Source: Phytohabitans flavus
GTDB taxonomy: Bacteria > Actinomycetota > Actinomycetes > Mycobacteriales > Micromonosporaceae
Assembly (NCBI RefSeq): GCF_011764545.1
Contig: NZ_AP022870.1
Location: 1,844,001-1,908,000, forward strand
Direction: 5' to 3'
DNA: 64,000 nucleotides
The translations under genes and the position numbers were made by a program. The notes below the pieces were generated by a model. That model was not told the origin of the DNA and made no database searches. It worked only from the letters and a program-made list of their open reading frames with translations. Below are positions 52,053-60,067 of the stretch, piece after piece (within the stretch, counting starts at the first letter, position 1; the number at the start of each line of letters is the position of its first letter).

Positions 52053-52817
52053 ATGACCGGCAACGAGCGACGCAGGGCGATCGAGGACCTGTTACGCGAC
52101 AACGGCGAGGTCAGCGTGGAAGGCCTCGCGACCGCGCTGGCGGTGACCGCGTCCACCATCCGCCGCGACCTCGCCGAGCTCACCGCGGACAAGCGGATCA
52201 CCCGCACGTACGGCGGCGCGGTCATCACCGCGCACGCCGAGCCGACCATACGCCACCGGTCCAGCCTCGCCACCGCGCAGAAGGACGCGATCGGCCGCTG
52301 GGCCGCCGCGCAGGTGCTGGACGGCGAGACCGTGCTGCTGGACGCCGGCACCACGGTCGGCCGGCTCGCCCGGCACCTGCGCGAACGGCCCACCATCACC
52401 CTCGTCACCAATGGGCTCACCGCGCTCGCCGAGATCGCCGACGGCGAGGCGGACGTACTCGTCCTCGGCGGCCACCTGCGCCGGATCAGCCAGGGGCTGG
52501 TCGGCCCGCTCACCGAGCTGGGCCTCAGGCGGCTCACCGCCGACCGGGCGTTCCTGGGCGCCGACGGACTCCATGCCCAGCACGGCATCTGCGAGGCGGA
52601 GCTGGCACAGACCACGATCAAAGAGCAGATGCTCGAACGGGCACGCGACGTATACGTGCTCGCCGACAGCAGCAAGCTCGGCCGGAGCCCGTTCAACGCG
52701 TGGACGCCCCTGGCCCGCAGCTGGACGCTCGTCACTGACGAAGGCGCCACCGCCGCCCAACTCGACCCGTTCCGCGCGCTACCCGGCGTCACCGTAGTCA
52801 CCGTGCCCATCGACTAG
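52053..52817 (+). CDS. DeoR-family transcriptional repressor
   Basis: 254 residues from an ATG after GGGGAGGCGGAGCG. The N-terminal helix-turn-helix is VEGLATALAVTASTIRRDLA with the DeoR hallmark TIRRDL. The DeoRC ligand domain has DGETVLLDAGTTVGRLARHL and VLADSSKLGRSPF, a sugar-phosphate-binding fold related to ribose 5-phosphate isomerase. It is the last gene of the kinase-pdxA operon, so it is likely an autorepressor at 49683-49736 released by a phosphorylated four-carbon acid. Its TAG stop is the first part of repeat copy 3. Confidence 0.92.
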   Translation: MTGNERRRAIEDLLRDNGEVSVEGLATALAVTASTIRRDLAELTADKRITRTYGGAVITAHAEPTIRHRSSLATAQKDAIGRWAAAQVLDGETVLLDAGTTVGRLARHLRERPTITLVTNGLTALAEIADGEADVLVLGGHLRRISQGLVGPLTELGLRRLTADRAFLGADGLHAQHGICEAELAQTTIKEQMLERARDVYVLADSSKLGRSPFNAWTPLARSWTLVTDEGATAAQLDPFRALPGVTVVTVPID

Positions 52818-52914
52818 AGACCTTTGGACTTGGGGTGGCCTCCGCGTCTTGTAACGGATACAAGGTCCAAATCAAAGAGATTGGGCTACCGCGATGTCCG
52901 TGGTGGTCCGGACC
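52814..52914 (+). repeat. Dispersed ~100-bp repeat, copy 3
   Basis: Begins CTAGAGACCTTTGG, where TAG is the DeoR stop codon, and ends CCGTGGTGGTCCGGACC. It aligns with copies at 19572-19674 (+) and 38805-38905 (-). With copy 2 it forms an outward-pointing inverted pair that delimits the catabolic island exactly at the two terminal stop codons. Confidence 0.8.
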
Positions 52915-52964
52915 GTCGCTCCCGCGGCCTCACCCTTCGCGGTTGGGCAAGCTCACCCCAGGGC

Positions 52965-52982
52965 CGTGGTCGGCCGACCACG
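52965..52982. repeat. Perfect 18-bp palindrome
   Basis: CGTGGTCGGCCGACCACG is fully self-complementary. Its outer CGTGGT/ACCACG arms recall those of REP-like palindromes 1 and 2 at 38.3-38.5 kb. It lies between repeat copy 3 and the shared 32-bp element, in the gap between the DeoR and LysR gene ends, where it could also act as a terminator. Confidence 0.6.
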
Positions 52983-53014
52983 ATTGCCTTGATCGACGCT
53001 ACGACGGGCCGCCG
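52983..53014 (+). repeat. 32-bp element shared with 38364-38395
   Basis: ATTGCCTTGATCGACGCTAC followed by GACGGGCCGCCG matches the minus strand at 38364-38395 with two differences. It ends one base before the LysR gene's last codon. Both copies read outward from the catabolic island. Confidence 0.7.
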
Positions 53015-53015
53015 G

Positions 53016-53915
53016 CTACGGAGCGGCATCGGGTTGCCAGCCGTCGTGGGCGCGTAGCGCGTTCAGCATCAGGCGGGTGGCGCCGCGGAGGCTGTCGTGG
53101 ACCTCGCCGCGGCGGCGTACCACCGAGGTCCGCCACTCCAGGTCTTCCTGCGCCAGGGGCCGCCACACCACGCCCGGCCAGCGCAGCGCCGACGCCTCGA
53201 CGTTGAAGCTCACCGCGGCGTCGACCACCAGCAGGCCGTCGACGATCCGGGACGCGTGGTGGATTCGCTGCGGCCGGTAGCCGTGCCGGCGGCAGATCGT
53301 GAGGGTCTGGTCGTAGAGCCCGGGGGCCATCGCGCGGTGAAACATCACCAGGGTCTGGCCGCGCAGGTCCGGCAGGCGGAGCCGGGACCGTGCGGCCAGG
53401 GGATGGTCGGCCGGCATGATGACCCCGAGCGGCTGGCGCAGCTGCCGCGACGGGCAGAGCCCCTGTGGCGGAAACGGGTGGCGCAGTACGCCGAGGTCGA
53501 TGGCTCCCTCGCGCAGCAGTTGCACCTGCTCCGCCGTGGTCGCCTCCACCAGCTCCACCTCCAGGCCGGTGCGGCGTAGGCCGCCGGCGACCGCGGTGAG
53601 TACAGCGGCGGAGGTGTCGGCCGGGAACGCGATCCGTAGCTCGTGCGCGGCCGCCCGGCTGGGCCGGCTCATCGCGGCCGCCGCGGCGTCGAATGCGGCG
53701 ACTGCCCGGCGGGCCGGCTGCTGGAGCCGCCGGCCGTGCTCGGTGAGCGTGACGCCGCGGGAGCCGCGCTCGAACAGCTTCAGCCCGAGCTCCTGCTCGA
53801 GGTCGGCGATCCGGCGGGACAGCGGCGGCTGGGTCATGCGGAGCCGCTCGGCGGCGCGTCCGAAGTGGAGCTCGTCGGCGACGGCGAGGAAGTACCGCAG
53901 GTGGCGGATCTCCAC
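53016..53915 (-). CDS. LysR-family transcriptional regulator
   Basis: 299 residues from the GTG at 53915. The helix-turn-helix reads VEIRHLRYFLAVADELHFGR, AAERLRMTQPPLSRRIADLE, QELGLKLFERGSRGVTLT, the textbook LysR start. The effector domain begins HELRIAFPADTSAAVLTAVA and shows GAIDLGVLRHPFP and LGVIMPADHPLAARS. It is divergent from the enoyl-CoA hydratase operon, with a dyad upstream, and so most likely activates that operon when its substrate or a CoA intermediate is present. Confidence 0.92.
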   Translation of the reverse strand: MEIRHLRYFLAVADELHFGRAAERLRMTQPPLSRRIADLEQELGLKLFERGSRGVTLTEHGRRLQQPARRAVAAFDAAAAAMSRPSRAAAHELRIAFPADTSAAVLTAVAGGLRRTGLEVELVEATTAEQVQLLREGAIDLGVLRHPFPPQGLCPSRQLRQPLGVIMPADHPLAARSRLRLPDLRGQTLVMFHRAMAPGLYDQTLTICRRHGYRPQRIHHASRIVDGLLVVDAAVSFNVEASALRWPGVVWRPLAQEDLEWRTSVVRRRGEVHDSLRGATRLMLNALRAHDGWQPDAAP

Positions 53916-53923
53916 GGCCCGAC

Positions 53924-53940
53924 GATACCAACCTGGTATC
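53924..53940. promoter_or_regulatory. LysR-type operator dyad
   Basis: GATACCA-ACC-TGGTATC has perfect 7-bp arms and contains a T-N11-A pattern. It lies eight bases upstream of the LysR start and 87 bases upstream of the hydratase start. Related half-sites (GTATCG, ATACCTGATTGGTC) follow at 53936-53990. This is the usual layout for a LysR autorepression and activation region. Confidence 0.65.
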
Positions 53941-54026
53941 GACGTATCGGGATTGGTCTTGGACACGCCGATACCTGATTGGTCTTACTGGTCGGCAACC
54001 AGACCGCATCTGCCAGGAAGGTCGCC

Positions 54027-54815
54027 ATGATCGGTATCCAGCCGGACGACCCGGATCCTTACTTGCTGACCAGCCGTGACGGGGAGGTCGCGGTCGTCAC
54101 GCTCAACCGCCCGGCGAAGCTGAACGCCTGGACGCAGGCCGACCGCGCCGCCCTCACCCGGCTGCTGCGCGCGCTGGAGGCCGACGACGGGGTCCGGGCC
54201 GTCGTGCTGACCGGGGCCGGCGACGGCTGGTGCGCCGGGCAGGATCTGGCCGAGACCGCCGCGTTCGACCCGGCGGACCCGGCCGTGGCCCGGGACTGGC
54301 TGGACAACTGCGAGTCCCTCTACGACGCGGTTCGGTCCATCTCCAAGCCGACCGTGGCCGCGCTGAACGGCGTGGCGGCCGGGTCCGGCTTCCAGGTCGC
54401 GCTGCTGACCGACGTACGCGTGGCGCACGCCGGTGTCCTCATGGGACAGCCGGAGGTCCGGCACGGCATCCCTTCCATCACCGGCACCTGGGTCATCCGC
54501 GAGCACCTGGGCCTGTCCCGCACCAGCGAGCTGGTACTCAGTGGACGGTTGATGGACGCGGCCGAGGCGCGCGACGCCGGCCTTGTCCACCACCTCGTCG
54601 CGGCCGGCGACCTCATGCCTACCGCGCTGCGCGTGGCCCGCGAGCTCTCCGAACAGCCGCGCGACGCGGTCGCCCGGACCAAGTCCTGGCTGCGCCAGCT
54701 GACCGAGCCGGGGTACCGGCGGGCGTTCGAGGCGGCCCGGGCCGAGCACGGCGCGGCGTTCGCCGGTGGCGGGCCGCAGCACGGGATGCGCGCCTTCCTG
54801 GGGCGCAGCTCATGA
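54027..54815 (+). CDS. Enoyl-CoA hydratase/isomerase (crotonase) family protein
   Basis: 262 residues from the ATG at 54027, after AGGAAGG. Crotonase features: VAVVTLNRPAKLNAWTQ, the first oxyanion-hole segment AGDGWCAGQDLAE, the second AALNGVAAGSGFQVALLTDV, then MGQPEVRHGIPSITGTWVI. The acidic residue positions are consistent with hydration, isomerisation or C-C cleavage of acyl-CoA. It opens the operon that continues with the CoA ligase and importer. Its TGA overlaps the ligase ATG. Confidence 0.9.
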   Translation: MIGIQPDDPDPYLLTSRDGEVAVVTLNRPAKLNAWTQADRAALTRLLRALEADDGVRAVVLTGAGDGWCAGQDLAETAAFDPADPAVARDWLDNCESLYDAVRSISKPTVAALNGVAAGSGFQVALLTDVRVAHAGVLMGQPEVRHGIPSITGTWVIREHLGLSRTSELVLSGRLMDAAEARDAGLVHHLVAAGDLMPTALRVARELSEQPRDAVARTKSWLRQLTEPGYRRAFEAARAEHGAAFAGGGPQHGMRAFLGRSS

Positions 54816-56359
54816 TCGTGCCGGAGCGGTACAACATGGCGGTCGACGTGCTGGCGGACCGCGACCCGCACGCGGTCGCGATGCTGTGGGCCGACCACCA
54901 GGGGGCTCGGCGGACCGTCACCTGGGCCGAGCTGACCGCGCTGACCGGCCGGTTCGGCGCCCTGCTGCGCGAAGTCGGCACGGGCCGCGGCGAGCGGGTC
55001 GCGCTGGTGCTGCCGGCGCTGCCGGAGACCGCGGCGGCGGCGCTGGGCGCGCTGCGGATCGGGGCGGTCATCGTGGTCATGTCGGCGCTGTGGCAGCGGG
55101 ACGCGATCGCGTACAGGCTGCGCGACTGCGCCCCGACGGTGGTGTTCACCGACCGGGACCGCGAACCGGTGGTACGCGCGGCGGTCGCGGCGGCCGGTAC
55201 CGGCACCGCTGTCGTCGTCCTGTCCCCGACCCTCCTCGACGGCTTGACCGAGGACGCCGAGGCGGTCGACACCGGCGCGGACGAGCCGGCCCAGATCTCC
55301 TACACCTCTGGTACGACCGGGCCGGCGAAGGGCATCGTGCACGCGCACCGCAGGCTCCTGGGCCACAACGAGTTCGACGTCTGCCACGACCTCCGCCCCG
55401 GCGAGGTGTTCCACGGCGCCGGTGACTGGGCCTGGTCGATGATGAAGCTGCTCGGCCCGTGGCGGGCGGGCGCCGTGCAGTTCGCGTACCAGCAGGGGCC
55501 TCGATTCGACCCGGTCGCGCTGTTTGCCGCGATGGCCGACCACGGCGTCACCAACCTCCTGCTCAACCCGAGTGTGCTGCGGCGGCTGCGGCAGGCGGCC
55601 CCAGACGCCGGCGCGCGGATCCCGTTGCGGCCGCGGATCGCGTGCAGCTCCAGCGAACCGCTCCCGGCCGACCTGCTGGAGTGGTTCCGCGACCAGTTCG
55701 GCGTCACGCTGCTGGACTACTACGGCTGCACCGAGTCGTACCCGATGGTCTCCAACCGGCCGGGACAGCCGGTGAAGCCGGGCTCCATGGGCACACCCAC
55801 CCCCGGCTGGCAGGTCGCCGTGCTCGGCCACGACGGCGCTCCGGTGCCGCCCGGCACCACCGGCGAGGTGTGCCTGCGGGCCCGGTCCAACCCGCAGTAC
55901 CCGCTGGGCTACTGGGGGCGGCCGGAGGCAAGCGCCGCGACGTTCGGCGGGCAGTGGTGGCACACCGGCGACCTGGCCCGCGTCGACGAGGACGGCTACT
56001 ACTGGTACCTCGGCCGCGCCGACGACGTCATCATCTCCGCCGGCTACCGCATCGGCCCGTACGACGTGGAGAACGTGCTTGACGCGCACCCGGCGGTGAG
56101 CGCGTCGGCGGTGGTCGGTGTGCCGGACGTCGAGCGTGGACAGGTGGTCTGCGCCTTCGTCGTCCCGGCCGACGGTGTCGTACCCGACCAGCCGCTCGTC
56201 GCGGCGCTCCAGGCGCACGTGCGGGAGAAGTACGCGCCCTTCGCCTACCCGCGCCGCGTGGAGTTCGTGACGGCGCTGCCTACGTCTACCACCAACAAGA
56301 CCCAGCGGGCCGAGCTACGCCGGCGGCTCGCCGACATACAGGAGGAGAGGACATCATGA
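54812..56359 (+). CDS. AMP-dependent acyl-CoA synthetase (medium-chain/aromatic acid type)
   Basis: 515 residues. ANL-superfamily motifs appear in order: ISYTSGTTGPAKGIVHAHR (phosphate loop), LLDYYGCTESYPMV (A5), WWHTGDLARVDEDGYYWYLG (A7), RADDVIISAGYRIGPYDVEN (A8 hinge) and TSTTNKTQRAELRRR with the catalytic lysine (A10). The ISAGYRIGP hinge and GDWAWSMMKLL segment match medium-chain acyl- and benzoate-type CoA ligases. It forms an acyl-adenylate, then the thioester. It probably activates the acid brought in by the importer encoded next, feeding the hydratase. Confidence 0.92.
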   Translation: MIVPERYNMAVDVLADRDPHAVAMLWADHQGARRTVTWAELTALTGRFGALLREVGTGRGERVALVLPALPETAAAALGALRIGAVIVVMSALWQRDAIAYRLRDCAPTVVFTDRDREPVVRAAVAAAGTGTAVVVLSPTLLDGLTEDAEAVDTGADEPAQISYTSGTTGPAKGIVHAHRRLLGHNEFDVCHDLRPGEVFHGAGDWAWSMMKLLGPWRAGAVQFAYQQGPRFDPVALFAAMADHGVTNLLLNPSVLRRLRQAAPDAGARIPLRPRIACSSSEPLPADLLEWFRDQFGVTLLDYYGCTESYPMVSNRPGQPVKPGSMGTPTPGWQVAVLGHDGAPVPPGTTGEVCLRARSNPQYPLGYWGRPEASAATFGGQWWHTGDLARVDEDGYYWYLGRADDVIISAGYRIGPYDVENVLDAHPAVSASAVVGVPDVERGQVVCAFVVPADGVVPDQPLVAALQAHVREKYAPFAYPRRVEFVTALPTSTTNKTQRAELRRRLADIQEERTS

Positions 56360-57201
56360 CGCGACGGAACGCGGCCGCGGTGCTCGCCGCCGTGGCACTG
56401 CTGGCGACCGGCTGTGGCGGCTCGGCGGGTGAGGGCGGGCTGCTGGAAACCATGCGCGGCGCGGGCTACGCCCGGGTGCCGCTGGCGCAGACCCCGCCCT
56501 ACACGGCCATCTCGCCGAGCGGGGAGGCGTCGGGCTACATGGTCGACGTGACTCGACTGGTGCTGGGCAAGCTGGGCGTGCCCGAGATCCGGGCCACCTC
56601 CACGACGTACGACGCGATGATTCCCGCGCTCCAGGCGGGCCAGTACGACCTGCTGCCGGGCGCGCTGAACATCACCGAGGCGCGGTGCCGCACCATCCTG
56701 TTCTCCCAGCCGGTCACGGTCCAGCATGAGGCGCTCGCCGTGCCGGCCGACAACCCGAAGAAGCTGACCGCGTACAAGGACGTCGCCGCTGACGCGGCGG
56801 TGAAGCTGGCCGTGCTCAGCGGGTCGAGCCAGCAGGCCTTCGCCCGCGCCCAGGGCGTCAAGGCCGACCAGATGCTCGCGGTACCCGACGCGCAGACCGG
56901 TATCGCCGCGGTCACCGGCGGGCGGGCGGACGCCTTCGCGGCCGGGCAGTTCACGCTCCAGGCGCAAAAGGACGGCACCGGCGCCGCGATCGAGATCGTG
57001 GTCGACCTGGCCTCCAAGCTTTCCGGCGTCGGGATCGGCTTCCGCATGTCCGACCGGGACGTCCGGGACGAGTTCGACCGGGTACTCACCGAGCTGCGCC
57101 AGGACGGCAGCCTTCAGGACCTGTACACGAAGGCCGGCTTCACCAACGCCGACCTGCTCACCACCGCCACCCGGGCGGACATCGCCGCGGAATGCAAGTA
57201 G
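56356..57201 (+). CDS. ABC transporter substrate-binding lipoprotein (polar amino acid family 3)
   Basis: 281 residues; the ATG overlaps the ligase stop (ATGA). The signal AVLAAVALLATGCGGS has the lipobox LATGC. The family 3 binding fold shows PPYTAISPSGEASGYMVDVT, MIPALQAGQYDLLPGALNIT, and KLAVLSGSSQQAFARAQGVK. The arginine and aspartate that bind alpha-amino and carboxyl groups are not obvious, so the ligand may be a carboxylic acid rather than an amino acid. It feeds the two permeases encoded next. Confidence 0.9.
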   Translation: MTRRNAAAVLAAVALLATGCGGSAGEGGLLETMRGAGYARVPLAQTPPYTAISPSGEASGYMVDVTRLVLGKLGVPEIRATSTTYDAMIPALQAGQYDLLPGALNITEARCRTILFSQPVTVQHEALAVPADNPKKLTAYKDVAADAAVKLAVLSGSSQQAFARAQGVKADQMLAVPDAQTGIAAVTGGRADAFAAGQFTLQAQKDGTGAAIEIVVDLASKLSGVGIGFRMSDRDVRDEFDRVLTELRQDGSLQDLYTKAGFTNADLLTTATRADIAAECK

Positions 57202-57208
57202 CGGCGCC

Positions 57209-57894
57209 GTGTCCGAGATCGAGCCCTACCTGCCCCGCCTGGCCAGCGGCCTGCTGACCACCTGCGGCATCGCGGCGGCGAGCATCCTGCTGGCCGCCGC
57301 GGTCGCCGTCGTGCTCGGCGCACTGCGCGCCAGCCGGGGACGCGCTCCCGCGCGAGCGCCGGTGCCGCGGTGGAGTTCCTCCGCGGCACCTCGGTGCTGG
57401 TACAGCTCTTCTGGGTCTACTACGCGCTGCCGTCGATCCCGGGCGCACCCAGCCTGACCCCCACCGTCGCCGCCGTACTCGTGCTTGGCCTGAACGGTGG
57501 GGCGTACGGCGCCGAGATCGTGCGCAACGGCATCCTCTCGGTGCCCGCCGGCCAGCTCGACGCCTGCCAGGCGCTCGGCCTGCGCCCCGGGGTCCGGCTG
57601 CTTCGCGTCGTACTCCCACAGGCGCTCGGGCAGATCGTGCCGGCCTTCGGCAGCATCGCCGTCGACATGGTCAAGTGGACGTCGGTGGTCAGCTTCGTCT
57701 CGGTGCAGGACGTCTTCTACGTCGGCAACGCGATCCGGGTCGACACCAACGAGACCGTCATCGTCTACATCGGACTCGCTGGCTGCTACGTGATCCTCTG
57801 TGTCGTTACGGCGCTGCTGTTCCGGGCCGTGGAGTACACGCTGCCGGTCAGCCGGGCCCGCCGCCACGTGCGCGTGTTGCGGGGTGCGCGATGA
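57209..57894 (+). pseudogene. Polar amino acid-type ABC permease 1, one frameshift
   Basis: It starts at GTG 57209, seven bases after the binding-protein stop. The first helix (LLTTCGIAAASILLAAAVAV) is in one frame; from MEFLRGTSVLVQLFWVYYAL the protein continues in the next. A base appears lost between about 57340 and 57362, in the stretch after LGALRASRGRAPARA. The restored product of about 228 residues has the HisM-type coupling loop GQLDACQALGLRPGVRLLRV. Its TGA overlaps the second permease ATG, confirming that the restored frame is the intended one. Confidence 0.82.
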
Positions 57895-58550
57895 GCTGGG
57901 ACTGGCGGTACGCGTGGCAGATCGTGCCGACGCTGCTCGACGGCGTGGCGCAGACGTTCCTGGTGACGCTGGTCAGTGCCACGATCGCGCTGCTCGGCGG
58001 CCTCGCCGTGGCCGTGACGCGGTGGCTGTCTCCGGCGGTGGTGCGCGCTCCACTGTGGCTGCTGGTGGAGCTGACCCGCGGGGTACCCATCCTGGTGTTG
58101 CTCTTCTTCTGCTTCTACGGCCTGCCCGGCCTCGGCCTGCGCCCATCCGCGTTCGTCACCGGCGTCGTCGTGCTCGGCGCGGTATACGCCGCCTATTGCT
58201 CCGAGGTGTACCGCGGCGGCCTGGCCAGCGTGCCGCCGACAGTGTGGGACGCGTCGGCGGCCCTGGGTCTGTCCACATTCGTCACCTGGACGCGGGTCAT
58301 CCTGCCGACCGTGGTACGGGCCAACGTCGGCGCGCTGGGCAACTACGTCGTCATCCTGTACAAGCAGACCGCGCTGCTGTTCACCATCGGCGTGCCCGTA
58401 CTGCTGACCAACGCGCAGGTGGCCGGCTACGAGTCGTTTCGCTACCTGGAACCGTTCACCCTGGCCGGGGTGCTCTACCTGCTGCTCAACCTGCCCTCGG
58501 TCTGGCTCGTCCGACGACTGGAGAAGAGGATGACCCGTGGCGGATTCTGA
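57891..58550 (+). CDS. Polar amino acid-type ABC permease 2
   Basis: 219 residues, five helices, beginning TLLDGVAQTFLVTLVSATIA. The coupling loop is VPPTVWDASAALGLSTFVTW then TRVILP, the HisQM pattern. LVELTRGVPILVLLFFCFYG is the conserved RGTP-like segment. It makes the heterodimeric channel with permease 1. The end overlaps the ATPase gene by 14 bases. Confidence 0.92.
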   Translation: MSWDWRYAWQIVPTLLDGVAQTFLVTLVSATIALLGGLAVAVTRWLSPAVVRAPLWLLVELTRGVPILVLLFFCFYGLPGLGLRPSAFVTGVVVLGAVYAAYCSEVYRGGLASVPPTVWDASAALGLSTFVTWTRVILPTVVRANVGALGNYVVILYKQTALLFTIGVPVLLTNAQVAGYESFRYLEPFTLAGVLYLLLNLPSVWLVRRLEKRMTRGGF

Positions 58551-59325
58551 ATCGGGGCGGCCACCGGCCGTCGAGTTCGACGCGGTGACCAAGCGGTACG
58601 GCCAGGCCCAGGTGCTCGACGGCTTCACCCTGAAAGTCCAAGCTGGACAGACGGTCACGCTCATCGGGCCGAGCGGATCCGGCAAGACGACCGTGCTGCG
58701 GCTCGCGATGGCCCTCGAGCGCCCCACATCTGGCGACATCCGCGTGTTCGGTGAGAGCGTCGTGTACGACGACCCGGCCCGTGGCCTGCCCATCTCCAAA
58801 GCCAACGCCGGTCGCCGCAGCCGCCAGATCGGCATGGTGTTCCAGCAGTACAACCTGTTTCCGCACATGACCGTCCTGGCCAACCTCACGCTCGCGCCGC
58901 GGACCGTGCTCGGCCTCCGCCGCGACGAGGCCGAGGAACTGGCCATGGAACATCTGGCCGACGTCGGCTTGCGCGACAAGTCGCACGCGTATCCCGGGCA
59001 GCTCTCCGGCGGGCAGCAGCAGCGCGTCGCCATCGCTCGCGCACTCGCGCTCCGCCCGAGGCTGCTTCTACTCGACGAGATCACGTCGGCGCTCGATCCG
59101 GAGCTGATCGGCGAGGTTCTGGAGGTGGTGCGCAAGCTGACCCGTACCACCGACATCACCACGCTGATCGTCACGCACGAGATGCGCTTCGCCCGCGAGA
59201 TCTCGGACCGCATCGTGATGTTCGACCGCGGCGAGGTCGTCGAGGACGGCCTGCCGGCGCAGCTCTTCACCGCGCCCAGCTCGCCCCGCACCAGGGAATT
59301 CCTGCACTCGATCCTCGACCACTGA
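58537..59325 (+). CDS. Polar amino acid-type ABC transporter ATPase
   Basis: 262 residues from GTG 58537. Walker A GPSGSGKTT, Q-loop VFQQYNLFPH, signature LSGGQQQRVAIARAL, Walker B LLLLDEITSALD and switch histidine TLIVTHEMRFA are all intact. The sequence is of the GlnQ/HisP type. It powers import by the two permeases. Confidence 0.93.
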   Translation: MADSESGRPPAVEFDAVTKRYGQAQVLDGFTLKVQAGQTVTLIGPSGSGKTTVLRLAMALERPTSGDIRVFGESVVYDDPARGLPISKANAGRRSRQIGMVFQQYNLFPHMTVLANLTLAPRTVLGLRRDEAEELAMEHLADVGLRDKSHAYPGQLSGGQQQRVAIARALALRPRLLLLDEITSALDPELIGEVLEVVRKLTRTTDITTLIVTHEMRFAREISDRIVMFDRGEVVEDGLPAQLFTAPSSPRTREFLHSILDH

Positions 59326-59335
59326 AGGAGGCCAG

Positions 59336-60018
59336 ATGTCTGACATCGGTGTGATCCTGCTCGACAGCGACCTGTACCGGCCGGTCGGCGACGTCGGAAA
59401 CCCCGACACGTTCGCCTTCCCGGTGCGCTACCACAGAGCGACCGGGGCGTACGCTCCGCACGTCGTCGAGCGTGGCGCGTCCGGGCTGCTCGACATCTTC
59501 GTCGCGGCCGGCCGTACGCTCGTCGGCCAAGGCGCGCGGGCGCTCTCCACCTCGTGCGGCTTCCTCAGCATCTACCAGCGGCAGATCGCCGATGCGACCG
59601 GCGCCACCGTCGCCACCTCCGCCCTTCTTCAGGCGCCGCTGCTGCTCCGGATGCTCCCCAGCGACGCCCGGCTCGGCGTGGTCACCGCGAACGCCGCGAG
59701 CCTGAGCGACGCCCACCTCGAAGCCGCCGGCGTCACCGCGGGGAGCGGCCCCGGATCGAGCTGATCGGCCTTGAGGAGACCGCACACTTCTACCCGACCG
59801 TCGTGCTCGGCCAGGGCCGCCTCGACCCGACCCGCGCCGCCCCCGAAGTCGTCGCGGCCGCCACCGAGGCCGTCGCCCGAGACCCCGGCATCCGCGCCTT
59901 CCTCCTCGAGTGCGCCAACCTACCGCCGTACGCCGCGTCGATCCGCTCCGCGACCGGCCTCCCGGTCTGGGACATCAGCACGATGCTCACCTGGGTACAC
60001 CAGGGCCTGAGTGGATGA
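59336..60018 (+). pseudogene. Asp/Glu racemase-superfamily protein, one frameshift
   Basis: The ATG follows GAAGGAGG. The first half reads SDIGVILLDSDLYRPVGDVG, with the first catalytic cysteine in LSTSCGFLSIYQ. At the G run 59740-59743 one base is missing. Adding it gives VTAGERPRIELIGLEETAHF and continues to the second cysteine in FLLECANLPPYAAS and a stop at 60016-60018. The restored protein has about 227 residues. Having both cysteines fits a racemase or hydantoin-racemase-like enzyme rather than a one-cysteine arylmalonate decarboxylase. Its substrate is probably the imported compound. Confidence 0.8.
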
Positions 60019-60067
60019 CGCGGCGTCGGTTCGCGGCTTGGCCGGCGCATGTGTCATCGTCGCGGGC

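Noticed and set aside
38805..52914. Composite transposon
   Set aside because: The inverted ~100-bp repeats contain no transposase gene and no flanking target duplications were seen. I keep them as repeats of unknown nature.
3975..60018. Programmed frameshifting as explanation of the broken genes
   Set aside because: The genes are unrelated, none has a slippery heptamer with downstream structure that I can see, and all need the same one-base insertion.
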